This document shows positions 9,135 through 18,093 of a DNA stretch of 60,613 nt, in pieces; position 1 is the first letter of the stretch, and each line of letters opens with the position of its first letter. Source of the DNA: a virus; the IMG/VR virus record IMGVR_UViG_3300021962_000111, positions 1 to 60,613 of that record; one strand, given 5' to 3'. A program made the position numbers and the translations under genes. A model generated the notes under the pieces. The model was given only the letters and a program-made list of their open reading frames with translations, was not told the origin of the DNA and made no database searches.

Positions 9135-9142
9135 TATTTATA
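9135..9142 (-). promoter_or_regulatory. Late promoter of gp18
   Basis: Exact TATAAATA on the minus strand in the gp17-gp18 gap. Confidence 0.8.
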
Positions 9143-9146
9143 AGTT

Positions 9147-10799
9147 TTAGTATTTGTATCCTAACTCTTTAATTTTTTCTGCGTATGATTCATCTGTTAT
9201 CCAGTAATCGCCGGAAATAACCTCACCCTTTGGCTTGTCATTTGATTTTACATGAACAAAAGGAGTAAGATCTTGTGAAATTGATTTCATCTCTCTCTTA
9301 TATAAAGCATCTCTTGTGTTAATATCTACTAATTCTTTAAAGAACGGCATAGTAGACAACCACCCAAACAGAACCATACACATAACAAGGTCATCGTGGT
9401 AGCCTTCATCAGCCTGATACCCTTGACCTTTCTCAATAAACGTAGAAATTTCATGTATAATCTCTGCGTCAAATACCAATAGTTTCTTTTCTTCCATAAG
9501 AGACTTGAAGTTAAAACAACCCTGTCTCTTTACTTGTTTAGAAGTATTAACACCTAAACGTGCAGATCTACCAAAACCAGGAGTAACATACTGTCTGGCC
9601 TTTTCGGTAACTGTACTAAATAGGTTCTCATACTCTATTTCTTCATGTAGAATTTCAATTATCTGTCCGCCTATATCATTGTTTTCACATAATATGTAAG
9701 CATTATTGAAGTCTCTACCTAACTTAGCTATAACCTCAGGATACAATAGAGGTGCTATCTTGTTATTTCTATATGTAGCTACTACCCTGTATGGCATTTC
9801 TGTTATATCGTTAACCACAAAAGCAGAATAGTCACCGCCAATACCACGAGCAGTATCAACAGTAATACAGTAATAATGATTTTCTTTTGGTTCTTCGTAT
9901 ATTCTCAACCCGTCATCATTATAAAAAATAGGTTCTTTGGAACTCAATGTAGCGATAGTTCTTGCATTGATAAGTGTGTTGGATGAACCTAAGAATTCAC
10001 ATAGAACCTCTTGGTTAAACTTTAGTTCGCCAAGAAGTTTAAGTTGTTCTTCTGCCCACTTCTCATCTCTACCGGGTATTTCTTTGTACGGAATAAAATG
10101 ATGAATAAACCCGTTCGCTTTCTTTTCTGCCTCGTTCCAAAACTTCCAAAAGTGATTGTATCCTAATGGTGTAGATGTGAGTAGAATCTTTGTAGTTTCA
10201 CCAGCAGAAATAGTAGGATATACAGAAGCAAAGAACTCATCCGCAACATTGTTTGGAATGATTGCCGCCTCGTCAATGTATAGCCAGTTTACAGACTTAC
10301 CACGAATACCTGAAGTAGTCGTTGCTGCTGTGAATATTCTACAATTATTTTCTAATTCAACGTCACCCTTGTTCCATGTCTTTACACCCTGCTGCATCCA
10401 TATGGGCAGGTTTTCGTACATAGTTTGATAACGTGCCAACACCTCTCTTGCTGATGCTGTTTTGTTACCCATGATAGCAACAGTCTTGTCGCTTTGAAAT
10501 ATAGTATAATGAAGTATGCAGGCCGCCGCTGTTACAGTCTTACCCTGCTGTCTGCCTTCCATCAAAATAACTTTACGATTATTAAGTATGAGTTCTACTT
10601 TTTTCTTCTGACATTCGTAAAGTTTAAAAGGCTGTAGACCCCTGTCCAGTGTAATAATCTGAACATAGTTTTCGATAAAATAGATCGGATCTTTCTGACA
10701 CTTAACATACTCTTGGAGCTGTTCTTTAGTGAAAGAATGTTCGTACCCTATATTTTTTAGATTAGGGTTCCCATGATAAGAAGTACGTTCATCACTCAT
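9147..10799 (-). CDS. gp17: Terminase large subunit gp17
   Basis: 550 aa. ATPase domain: Walker A EGRQQGKT at 81-88 (the T4-type variant), Walker B WLYIDEAA at 172-179 with catalytic Glu177, and the coupling motif LLTSTPLG. Nuclease domain (RNase H fold): Asp315 in VDTARGIGGDYS, the acidic ENNDIGG motif, and the distal HDDLVM acidic pair near residue 470. It cleaves concatemers and powers packaging through gp20. The start overlaps the gp16 stop by eight bases. Confidence 0.98.
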   Translation of the reverse strand: MSDERTSYHGNPNLKNIGYEHSFTKEQLQEYVKCQKDPIYFIENYVQIITLDRGLQPFKLYECQKKKVELILNNRKVILMEGRQQGKTVTAAACILHYTIFQSDKTVAIMGNKTASAREVLARYQTMYENLPIWMQQGVKTWNKGDVELENNCRIFTAATTTSGIRGKSVNWLYIDEAAIIPNNVADEFFASVYPTISAGETTKILLTSTPLGYNHFWKFWNEAEKKANGFIHHFIPYKEIPGRDEKWAEEQLKLLGELKFNQEVLCEFLGSSNTLINARTIATLSSKEPIFYNDDGLRIYEEPKENHYYCITVDTARGIGGDYSAFVVNDITEMPYRVVATYRNNKIAPLLYPEVIAKLGRDFNNAYILCENNDIGGQIIEILHEEIEYENLFSTVTEKARQYVTPGFGRSARLGVNTSKQVKRQGCFNFKSLMEEKKLLVFDAEIIHEISTFIEKGQGYQADEGYHDDLVMCMVLFGWLSTMPFFKELVDINTRDALYKREMKSISQDLTPFVHVKSNDKPKGEVISGDYWITDESYAEKIKELGYKY

Positions 10800-11259
10800 G
10801 GTCTATAACGTCTTTATTCAATGCTCTTAATAGATCTTTTGTACTTCCCACAAACAAATTGTTATTAGTTACACCGCCCGCAGGTTTGTTGTTGCCCATT
10901 TCAGCATCAACCTTTTTCTTTTTCTCCTGCACGTCTAACATATCCTTAGCATTTTCTTGCATTGTTTTTATTAGTTGTCCTGCTACTTCATATGCTCTTG
11001 GATGGTCGCTGTTCTTAGCAATATGTAAAATACCTTTTACTGCTTCTTCACTGTATTCGGCAGTCCTCTTCAGCATTTCTCTTGCCTCTTGGAAATCGTC
11101 TTCCAAATCTTTATTGGCATCGTGAGGAGGTGCAGGCAAGTTGTTATCTTCTCTTACCTTTTTCAAGTTGGCATCTAAAGCCTTAGTAGGCTTAGTCTTA
11201 AATGTGTCGTCTAAACTGTCAAATGTACTCATATTAATATCCGAATTTATTTGGGTCAT
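10792..11259 (-). CDS. gp16: Terminase small subunit gp16
   Basis: 155 aa, helical. The central region (NKDLEDDFQEAREMLKRTAE, EVAGQLIKTMQENAKDML) matches the oligomerising coiled-coil core of T4-like gp16, and the location directly before gp17 supports it. It recognises DNA and regulates gp17. The C-terminal NNNLFVGSTKDLLRAL segment is the kind of tail that contacts the large subunit. Confidence 0.93.
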   Translation of the reverse strand: MTQINSDINMSTFDSLDDTFKTKPTKALDANLKKVREDNNLPAPPHDANKDLEDDFQEAREMLKRTAEYSEEAVKGILHIAKNSDHPRAYEVAGQLIKTMQENAKDMLDVQEKKKKVDAEMGNNKPAGGVTNNNLFVGSTKDLLRALNKDVIDHE

Positions 11260-11611
11260 TAGTGGTCAATTCTAAATGCACATCATCTGAAACTTTTACT
11301 AACTGATTAACGTCCTTTTTAGTAGATGGTTTAGGTTTAAATTGATCTAATACCATTTTAGGCGTAGGAGGTTTCCTCACTCTTATCTTTGACCAATAGA
11401 AACGAGTTTTTCTTTTTACAACAAAAATTGAAATTATATTTTCAGGTTGTAAATCTATAATTCTATTGCCCGGATCGTAGTGCAACCAAGTATATTGTCC
11501 ATCTTTACTGACTTTTAAATTGTATACCCACAGTTCGTGTACATAACCAGAAGCGTAAACAATTCTTAATTTCTCTATAACTCTACGTTTTAATTTGTAT
11601 TTTATTAGCAT
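11234..11611 (-). CDS. Conserved protein between gp15 and gp16, unknown function
   Basis: 125 aa, basic (many Lys and Arg). The N-terminal part is beta-rich (SGYVHELWVYNLKVSKDGQY, then LQPENIISIFVVK), followed by a Pro/Lys-rich linker and a polar C-terminus. Small proteins of this type occur at this place in marine T4-like phages. It overlaps gp16 by 26 bases. No function can be read from the sequence. Confidence 0.8.
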   Translation of the reverse strand: MLIKYKLKRRVIEKLRIVYASGYVHELWVYNLKVSKDGQYTWLHYDPGNRIIDLQPENIISIFVVKRKTRFYWSKIRVRKPPTPKMVLDQFKPKPSTKKDVNQLVKVSDDVHLELTTNDPNKFGY

Positions 11612-11614
11612 TCA

Positions 11615-12643
11615 TCATACACCCTCAAACACATTTTCAAATTCAGCAATAAATCTATATGGATCTGCTGCTGTAGGTGATGCAACATAGTTTGGTGGAT
11701 TCTCTATAACCACTGTAGGAGCTGAGGTATACCCAGACCCTGAATTTGTTATTACTAAACTATTTACAGTACCATCAGTATTTAGTTTCGCTGTAGCTGT
11801 AGCACCAGAACCGCCGCCTCCTGTTATAGTGACTGTGGGAGGATTAACATAACCAGCACCGTTATATGTCATAAAAATATTACTAACCGAACCACTTGAA
11901 ATTAAAGCATATGCAGTAGCAGTTGTTGCTCCAATTGAAGCGGTAACCTTTGTGTAGTCATTAGAGCTTACGAGCGTTGCAGGTGAGGCATATGCGTTTG
12001 CAATGGCTGTTCTAATAATGTTTTGATTCGCCACAAATCCATAGAAATTTAATTTCATTGTAAAATTAAAAGTCCATATAATAGATACTCTTTTAGCAAA
12101 CTCGCCTTCATAGTCATCATCATAATCTACACTATCTAATGTAATATTAATATCTCTTTTAATTCCTAACTCAGGTAATTCATTAACTGTAATATTAAAA
12201 TCCGGATTAAAGAAAGGCATTATTTGTTCTACAATTTGCAGACCGTCTTCTTGGTTTTTAGCAAAGATATACAAGGATAAAGACATATTGTAGGGAGTAG
12301 CAACATATGTTCTATTCACTCCTGATACTGCTTGTCCGCCAATAATCGCTTTGTTTTTTTGTATAGGAGATACTTTTCGTGAGGCATCGAAATCAAACCC
12401 TTGGATTTCAAAACCCATGCGAGGTAAACTAATTGCTATATCGCCACGGCCATCGGCATCTGATATAAGAGCAATCCTCGACAAAAACTTTTGCTTAGTT
12501 GAATAAGATAAAGGAACTCTTAATACCTGTTGTGTTACATTGCTTCCGTCAACACGATTGATATTGATGTTTGTAAATATCATACCAAAAGCAGTAATTG
12601 CTTTCTTAATATGCTCATGGTAAAACTGTTGATTTTTAAACAT
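11615..12643 (-). CDS. gp15: Tail sheath stabiliser / tail terminator gp15 with C-terminal repeat insertion
   Basis: 342 aa; T4 gp15 is about 270. Residues 1-210 match gp15 (FYHEHIKKAITAFGMIF, RVPLSYSTKQKFLSRI, PRMGFEIQGF, MPFFNPDFNITVNE). Residues about 252-316 are an insertion with the glycine-rich repeat GAGYVNPPTVTITGGGG / SGSGYTSAPTVVIENPP, found also in gp8, the gp7-like protein and the giant fibre protein. gp15 caps the tail tube and sheath and joins the tail to the gp13/gp14 neck. The stop is followed directly by gp14-gp13 order as in T4. Confidence 0.95.
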   Translation of the reverse strand: MFKNQQFYHEHIKKAITAFGMIFTNININRVDGSNVTQQVLRVPLSYSTKQKFLSRIALISDADGRGDIAISLPRMGFEIQGFDFDASRKVSPIQKNKAIIGGQAVSGVNRTYVATPYNMSLSLYIFAKNQEDGLQIVEQIMPFFNPDFNITVNELPELGIKRDINITLDSVDYDDDYEGEFAKRVSIIWTFNFTMKLNFYGFVANQNIIRTAIANAYASPATLVSSNDYTKVTASIGATTATAYALISSGSVSNIFMTYNGAGYVNPPTVTITGGGGSGATATAKLNTDGTVNSLVITNSGSGYTSAPTVVIENPPNYVASPTAADPYRFIAEFENVFEGV

Positions 12644-13389
12644 TATACAATCTCCCCAAACGGATTAACCTCTGAGAAGTCTATAATGCCCTCCAGGTCA
12701 TTGAATTCTTGGAAGTCTGCTCCATCAGTTCTTGCGGCATCAGTGTCACTCGAATATGATTCAAGTATCAATGAGGAACTATCCTCAAGTAAAAACAAAT
12801 CACCTGTTTCAAGTTTAAACTGATGCACCAACATATCAATGTTTTCATCTGTGTAAATTGCGTCAAGTTTAGTAATGCCTGTATCAATAACTTCACTGCT
12901 GTATTCAAACAATTCACACTGTAATTTAAATACGTATAATTTTCCGGCCTGATAAAATGGATCTTGAAACTGTACAAGTCTAATTTCAAATAGGGAGTTT
13001 GTTTTTTCAAAGTATAAAAGATCGCCTTCTACTGGACGAGTATCTAACTGAAAAATACCATCAGTAGTCTGTACCATCTCCTGCCATCTACGTCTTGCAA
13101 CAACAAAGGTTGCCTGGTCTCGTATCTCTATACCAAAACGTGTAAACAAATCTCCCTCACCTTCGTAACCATCTACATTTTCAAGATACATTTCCAAAGG
13201 ATATGCCTGGGTAAATTTACTCAGTGTATCTTCGTCAAATATTTCGTCCTCGTCTACTAATGTGCGAGGTAGATAATATACGTCATGTCCGTATATTTTC
13301 AGACTTTCAATAATCAGGTCTTCTATCAGCCGTTGTTCGGCTGTAGTACCGCTGGTATTTCCTGATTGAAAGTAAAAGTTAGTGGGCAT
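12643..13389 (-). CDS. gp14: Neck protein gp14
   Basis: 248 aa, similar to T4 gp14. Start PTNFYFQSGNTSGTTAEQRL, then IYGHDVYYLPRT and AYPLEMYLENVDGYEGEGDL are characteristic. Forms the head completion ring with gp13. One-base overlap with gp15 (TAATG-like junction) and a 3-base gap to gp13 indicate a single transcript. Confidence 0.94.
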   Translation of the reverse strand: MPTNFYFQSGNTSGTTAEQRLIEDLIIESLKIYGHDVYYLPRTLVDEDEIFDEDTLSKFTQAYPLEMYLENVDGYEGEGDLFTRFGIEIRDQATFVVARRRWQEMVQTTDGIFQLDTRPVEGDLLYFEKTNSLFEIRLVQFQDPFYQAGKLYVFKLQCELFEYSSEVIDTGITKLDAIYTDENIDMLVHQFKLETGDLFLLEDSSSLILESYSSDTDAARTDGADFQEFNDLEGIIDFSEVNPFGEIV

Positions 13390-13392
13390 CGT

Positions 13393-14364
13393 TTACCCCA
13401 CCATGAATGTCGGAGGAAGCTCGTACTTTAACTGCATATCTCTTTCTATCTGATCTATTTCAGTTATTGCCTCCTCGAATATTTTATCTCCGTTGAGTGT
13501 AACGCCACCTGGAAGTTGTATGCCTCCAAACTTCTTCATGTTCTCACCCCACTGTCTTTTGATAAGAGAAGTGGCGTATTTTTTCAAAAACATATCGTCA
13601 TACACTTCGGAAAATTCTGCTGGATCTACAATACTGTATGCTTCAAATATAATGTAATCACCTGGATTGAATGTAATATCCCAGTCAGCATCAATATACA
13701 CACGATTCATTTTTCTGTTAAACCGAATCTGTCTTTGATTTACAAGTAACTGTTCAAGGGTTGACAGGTGGCTTTGAACCATCGAGTAATAAATCATATC
13801 AGCACCGAGCAAATTGTACATATCATTTTGCCTAAACTGATACATAATATCAAATATGTTACCGCCAGTAGTGTTTGAGTTTACTGCCCCACCAAAGTTA
13901 AACATACGTGTAATAGAAAGAACGCCGTCACCAACTGCAATATATTTGTTAGACATATCTCCTGCAGTAAATCCTGTAGAAGAATGAAGGGCTACACTTG
14001 CTCCTGAGATTGAACCGGTAACGGTCTCACTATTAACAAAAGTTCCCTTAGTGTTTTCTGTAGTAAAGGTATTTACAGATGGAATGGCTTTAATAACTGT
14101 GGTAGCACCCGATGTGCTTCCTGTTATTGTTTCACCCACTGTAAATAGACTACTTAAAATAGAAGCGAGGGTTATTGTGTCACCAGTTATCTGGTGGCTA
14201 ATAAAAGTCTTTTGACGACCATCAAAATGATACTCGTACCAAAACTGCAAGGCATCATCAATGCGATCAGATATCTGATCGTCGTCTACGTTAATTTCAA
14301 TTACTGGAAAACCAAGCCTGCGTAAACAGTAGTCGATTAGTTCTTGTCTTGATGCTAATGCCAT
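13393..14364 (-). CDS. gp13: Neck protein gp13 with an inserted beta domain
   Basis: 323 aa. N-terminus (ASRQELIDYCLRRLGFPVIE) and the DDALQFWYEYHFDG region are typical of gp13. Residues about 60-138 hold an insertion with two copies of a GETITGS(T/I)SGA-type unit (residues 77-87 and 113-122), a beta-helix-like motif also frequent in phage fibres. The remainder (QFRQNDMYNLLGADMIYYSM, QWGENMKKFGGIQLPGGV) is gp13. A near-consensus promoter GATAAATA lies 10-17 bases upstream. It docks on the portal and closes the filled head. Confidence 0.94.
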   Translation of the reverse strand: MALASRQELIDYCLRRLGFPVIEINVDDDQISDRIDDALQFWYEYHFDGRQKTFISHQITGDTITLASILSSLFTVGETITGSTSGATTVIKAIPSVNTFTTENTKGTFVNSETVTGSISGASVALHSSTGFTAGDMSNKYIAVGDGVLSITRMFNFGGAVNSNTTGGNIFDIMYQFRQNDMYNLLGADMIYYSMVQSHLSTLEQLLVNQRQIRFNRKMNRVYIDADWDITFNPGDYIIFEAYSIVDPAEFSEVYDDMFLKKYATSLIKRQWGENMKKFGGIQLPGGVTLNGDKIFEEAITEIDQIERDMQLKYELPPTFMVG

Positions 14365-14382
14365 GTTACTATTTATCCTTTA

Positions 14383-15933
14383 TTACACACCGCCAAACGA
14401 TTTGCTACGACCCAGTACATGAATAGTATGACTTGCAAACGTGCCTATTTTATACATATCAAAATACACAATGTCTTTACCGTTTGCTGTTCCGCTTGGA
14501 GCACTGTTACCTTCCCAGGTTATAGTATGTGGAGTTCCGTCTATTTGAACGGCTGTAGGCATATATGCTGTGCTGCCTTGTATTATCATAATTTCTACTG
14601 TGATTGCTCCAATACGATCACCGTTATTTACTCCTCCTGCAATCCATCTACCATTGGTAAAGTAACCACCACCTGATGGGAACGGTTGCTGATTATCGCT
14701 TTCGTCTTTCATGTTTCTAAAGTTGCAGGTAAAGTCTCCGGCCGGTTGATTAACAATAAAGTTATAACCATATTTAGCATCAAACAGCTTAGTTCCTGCT
14801 CCGACTACGGATACCACAGTATGTTTTCGGTTGACTTTAGCGAGGCTCAATGTCGCATCAGGGTATGTTCCTAAGTCAATCCCTTGAGCGCCTGTGCTAT
14901 CACCACTCGGCCACCACCAGATGCCATATGCTTGAGCGTATTTATTTGCCGGGAGACCCCCGCTTACACTGCCGCCGAATCCCAATACAGTGTCAGTCCA
15001 TTTGGTAGAACCGAGCCAATAGGTTATTAGTATCGAAGGTGATCTGGTCGTATTGCTTAAACCAACAGAACCTGGATCTGTATTTCTTAGACTTGGCGCA
15101 TCGAGGCCGCTTACTTGTAAAGCCTTGTCTGTCGTATTATACTTCATATAAGTAGTTGTACCATCGTCAACATACTTAAAACCGCCACTACCATCTGAGA
15201 GTTGAACATAATTGGCAACATTGTTAGGATCAGAACTTGCGCCGCCGCCAGCAGCCGAAGTCCAAGTAATATTACCCGCTCCGTCAGTTGCTAATACTTG
15301 TCCGTTGGTGCCATCAGAAGTAGGTAAATCTAACGCTGTTAAGAATGACGATAGATTAGAGTCTACTGGTTGTTTACCATCAAGCTGTGTCTGAATATTA
15401 CTTGTTACGCCATCGCAGTAATTTAATTCTGCCGTTGTAGCAGTAATACCGTCGAGGGTATTGAGTTCTGCCGTTGTAGCAGTAATACCGTCGAGGGTAT
15501 TGAGTTCAGACGCGGATGCTGTTACACCTTGGTCTGAAAGTGAACCGCCGGCGCCGGACTGTGTAGCGAATGATATTGTACCCGCTCCGTCAGTTTTTAA
15601 TACTTGATCCGCAGTACCATCTGATGTTGGTAGATTACACGCAGCTACAAACCCTGTTAGGTTAGCATCGTATGCTTGTATTGTACTGCCTATATCAGCA
15701 TCTGTAGTAACGTCACTGCCATTGACCTGTAATGTGCTTGTGAAGTTAGTAGCAGAAGAAGTATCTGTTGTAGCAGAAGTATATGACAACGCACTCCACG
15801 AAGAAGAGCCATCTCCTACTTTTATTTTTCCGGTATCGGACTCATGTCCTACCTCACCGACTGCTAAAACAGGATTGCTTGAGGTCCATGTGGCGGCTGT
15901 CTTTGTATTTACTCTGGTTCTGCGGTCTGCCAT
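14383..15933 (-). CDS. Tail fibre protein with LDGITATTAELN repeats
   Basis: 516 aa. Residues 20-50 (PVLAVGEVGHESDTGKIKVGDGS) are the fibre N-terminal module that resembles the major tropism determinant N-domain. Residues about 140-170 contain tandem TLDGITATTAELN units, encoded by a 39-base direct repeat at 15431-15508. Two copies of a DLPTSDGTxxQVLxTDGAGxI unit follow. The C-terminal 250 residues (WLGSTKWTDTVLGFGGSVSG onward) form a unique globular tip candidate. It is the largest receptor-binding candidate in the cluster. Confidence 0.88.
   Translation of the reverse strand: MADRRTRVNTKTAATWTSSNPVLAVGEVGHESDTGKIKVGDGSSSWSALSYTSATTDTSSATNFTSTLQVNGSDVTTDADIGSTIQAYDANLTGFVAACNLPTSDGTADQVLKTDGAGTISFATQSGAGGSLSDQGVTASASELNTLDGITATTAELNTLDGITATTAELNYCDGVTSNIQTQLDGKQPVDSNLSSFLTALDLPTSDGTNGQVLATDGAGNITWTSAAGGGASSDPNNVANYVQLSDGSGGFKYVDDGTTTYMKYNTTDKALQVSGLDAPSLRNTDPGSVGLSNTTRSPSILITYWLGSTKWTDTVLGFGGSVSGGLPANKYAQAYGIWWWPSGDSTGAQGIDLGTYPDATLSLAKVNRKHTVVSVVGAGTKLFDAKYGYNFIVNQPAGDFTCNFRNMKDESDNQQPFPSGGGYFTNGRWIAGGVNNGDRIGAITVEIMIIQGSTAYMPTAVQIDGTPHTITWEGNSAPSGTANGKDIVYFDMYKIGTFASHTIHVLGRSKSFGGV
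15431..15508. repeat. 39-base tandem direct repeat in a fibre gene
   Basis: Two adjacent units, 15431-15469 and 15470-15508, identical at 38 of 39 bases. They encode the repeated LDGITATTAELN peptide. Confidence 0.95.
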
Positions 15934-16244
15934 TAGGTAAGGGCTCCTAAATCTTGAGTTGTCAATGTTCCTGAGGGGGTATCCAAACTATCAAAGGATG
16001 ACCCTATAGTCTGCCCAAAAGAATCTGTATTCAGCGAAGATAAATCTCCAAGATCTCCTGTTGGGAAAGTCAGAGAAGGATCTGCTACAGCAAAGTTTGC
16101 AAGTTCAATAATATTACCTGAAGAGGACTTAGTATATATTACTTTGTCTGCTGTATTTACGGCCAACTCCCCGACTGCAAGATCGCTTGTAGTCGGGGCT
16201 GAAGAAGCAGTTTCACTTCTTTTAGGTTTTATGACTATAGCCAT
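15933..16244 (-). CDS. Short tail-fibre/appendage protein (paralogue of 17740-18093)
   Basis: 103 aa. N-terminal module IVIKPKRSETASSAPTTSDL then AVGELAVNTADKVIY is nearly identical to that of the gene at 17740-18093, marking a duplication. The rest is Ser/Thr/Gly/Asp-rich. The stop overlaps the next fibre start by one base. Probably a small fibre or adaptor; no enzymatic motif. Confidence 0.8.
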   Translation of the reverse strand: MAIVIKPKRSETASSAPTTSDLAVGELAVNTADKVIYTKSSSGNIIELANFAVADPSLTFPTGDLGDLSSLNTDSFGQTIGSSFDSLDTPSGTLTTQDLGALT

Positions 16245-16254
16245 TACTCACTCC

Positions 16255-17502
16255 TTAATTCAATAAAGTCCCAGCCGCATTGTAAATATCAATTCTAAAT
16301 CTATCATTGGCCGCTGCTGAAGTCATAACACTTGTGTCATTATCAGCAAATGCCTCACCGCTTGTCTGTACTGCTGTAAGACCAACACTATCAAGTGTAA
16401 GTGTGGAAGTGACATTAAGAGAGGTCATCTCAAAAGCACCGCCACTTACTGATATAGTCGAACCGCCAAGGTCAAGTGTAGAGCCTGACAAATATAAGTC
16501 ACGCCATCTTAAACTTGAAGAACCTAAGTCATATGTTATGTTAGCTGCTGGTAAAATAGCACCAGTAACCTCAAGTGGTTTATTAATTTCCCACTGTGTT
16601 CCAGTGTGGTCATACAATATAGAAGCGCCTGCTCCGTCTACTGATATACCTGCACCATCGGCTGCTGCTGAATCTGCTGCACCGCTGGCTAATACAACCT
16701 CTTTATCATCTACAGTTAATGTAGTAGAATTAATAGTAGTAGTTGTACCGTTTACAGTAAAGTTACCACCTACTGTTACATCACCTGAGGTACTAACAGT
16801 AGTAAATGTACCGGCTGCTGGAGCTGTACCACCAACAATACCGTCTACGTTACCAGTTACGTTGCCTGTAACATTACCAGTTAAGTTACCAGTTACATCA
16901 CCAGTTAAGTCACCAGTTACATCACCTGTAACATTACCAGTGAGGTTACCAGTTACGTTGCCTGTAACATTACCAGTTACATCACCAGTTAAGTCACCAG
17001 TTACATCGCCAGTTACATTACCTGTTACGTTGCCTGTGACATTACCTGTTAAGTCGCCAGTAACATCACCTGTGAGATCGCCAGTAACATTGCCTGTTAC
17101 GTTGCCTGTAAGAGGTGCTGTAACACCTACAAATGTAACACTGTCACCAGTGCCTACTGCCTGACCAATACTAACAGCACCAGATAAAATACTAACACCT
17201 GTTCCTGCTGTAATGTGTGCTTGTACTTCTGCTGCACTTGGTCCGGTGTATGTAAACACACCTGTGCTATTATTGTATGAAAGTGAACCGTCACCGCCGG
17301 CGTCAGTTACACTTAAATCTGTTAGATCAATAGCTGAAGTATTGCTTAAATCAGCTAATGCTATTTCAAAACCACCCGCTGTAGAACCATCATGGACTAC
17401 AAGGGTGTCTTTAGTTGTATTGACGGTAACCTCACCTTCAGCACCGGTGAAAGTCGAGTGTTGGGCTGTGGTTCCCCGTCTAAGTTGTAATACTGTTGGC
17501 AT
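16255..17502 (-). CDS. Tail fibre protein with 22 tandem (L/V)TG(D/N) repeats
   Basis: 415 aa. Residues 1-50 (LQLRRGTTAQHSTFTGAEGE) are the shared fibre N-module. Residues 131-218 are 22 consecutive four-residue units (L/V)TG(D/N), ending in VDGIVGG. Such regular units suit an elongated beta shaft. The C-terminal part (about 225-415) has NFTVNGTTTTINSTTLTVDD and SSSLRWRDLYLSGSTLD, typical of phage fibre heads and lacking an intramolecular chaperone motif I can recognise. Confidence 0.88.
   Translation of the reverse strand: MPTVLQLRRGTTAQHSTFTGAEGEVTVNTTKDTLVVHDGSTAGGFEIALADLSNTSAIDLTDLSVTDAGGDGSLSYNNSTGVFTYTGPSAAEVQAHITAGTGVSILSGAVSIGQAVGTGDSVTFVGVTAPLTGNVTGNVTGDLTGDVTGDLTGNVTGNVTGNVTGDVTGDLTGDVTGNVTGNVTGNLTGNVTGDVTGDLTGDVTGNLTGNVTGNVTGNVDGIVGGTAPAAGTFTTVSTSGDVTVGGNFTVNGTTTTINSTTLTVDDKEVVLASGAADSAAADGAGISVDGAGASILYDHTGTQWEINKPLEVTGAILPAANITYDLGSSSLRWRDLYLSGSTLDLGGSTISVSGGAFEMTSLNVTSTLTLDSVGLTAVQTSGEAFADNDTSVMTSAAANDRFRIDIYNAAGTLLN
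16849..17112. repeat. 12-base periodic repeat array encoding (L/V)TG(D/N)
   Basis: 22 imperfect 12-base units within the fibre gene; synonymous drift among units shows selection on the peptide rather than recent DNA slippage. Not a CRISPR (no spacers). Confidence 0.9.
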
Positions 17503-17512
17503 AGTTTATCTC

Positions 17513-17737
17513 CTAAAATGTTCCACCGTCAAGCGTATCAACTTGAGAACCTGGTATAACTGCTGAAGAACTTAAATTATCTAAGTCCGCCCGGCACAGC
17601 TCAAACCCACCTGCTGTAGAACCATCGTGTACGACTGCTGTGTTTTTAGTTGTGTTTACGGTAATCTCAGCTGAAGCACCTGTAAATGTAGAGTGCTGGG
17701 CTGTACTACCTCGTCTAAATCTAATTCGTGCTGCCAT
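17513..17737 (-). CDS. Short fibre-module protein ending in LDGGTF
   Basis: 74 aa. Residues 5-50 (RFRRGSTAQHSTFTGASAEI, then VVHDGSTAGGFELCRADL) are a copy of the N-module of the following fibre gene (16255-17502). It ends in VDTLDGGTF, a C-terminal signature also ending the proteins at 18502-20019 and 20054-20299. It is a stand-alone N-module, probably a small structural or adaptor protein. Confidence 0.8.
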   Translation of the reverse strand: MAARIRFRRGSTAQHSTFTGASAEITVNTTKNTAVVHDGSTAGGFELCRADLDNLSSSAVIPGSQVDTLDGGTF

Positions 17738-17739
17738 GT

Positions 17740-18093
17740 TTATATGCTCCCGTAATCTATATTGTTACCGGAACCTACACTGTCAGCAATTGACCCATAA
17801 TCTTGATCCGAATTGTAATTCATTCTAACAATAGCTGTATTTGATTCTGACGCTGTATCAATAGTAAAGAGTGCATCCACGGTGTCAGCAAACTTAATAG
17901 TTCCTACGTCTGCTGTGGAGTCAGTATCAGTTACAGTGAGGCCACCGCCTATAGACCTAATGTTATTAGCAGAATCTCTGATATATAACTTTTGATCCGC
18001 GGTATTTATTGCCATTTCGCCTACAGCAAGATCGCTTGTTGTAGGAACGGAACTCGCTGTTTCCGATCTTTTCGGTTTAAGTACCACCGCCAT
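17740..18093 (-). CDS. Short tail-fibre/appendage protein (paralogue of 15933-16244)
   Basis: 117 aa. N-module VVLKPKRSETASSVPTTSDL then AVGEMAINTADQKLY matches the paralogue at 15933-16244; the C-terminal half is Asp/Ser/Thr-rich (NYNSDQDYGSIADSVG). The ATG overlaps the stop of the coiled-coil gene upstream by 17 bases. Structural; no known function. Confidence 0.8.
   Translation of the reverse strand: MAVVLKPKRSETASSVPTTSDLAVGEMAINTADQKLYIRDSANNIRSIGGGLTVTDTDSTADVGTIKFADTVDALFTIDTASESNTAIVRMNYNSDQDYGSIADSVGSGNNIDYGSI

Noticed and set aside
16849-17112. Periodic repeats read as a possible CRISPR array
   Set aside because: Units are 12 bases without unique spacers and code for a peptide repeat in the fibre frame.
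16307-17164. 285-residue plus-strand open frame opposite the fibre repeats
   Set aside because: Proline/threonine low-complexity shadow created by the (L/V)TG(D/N) array.
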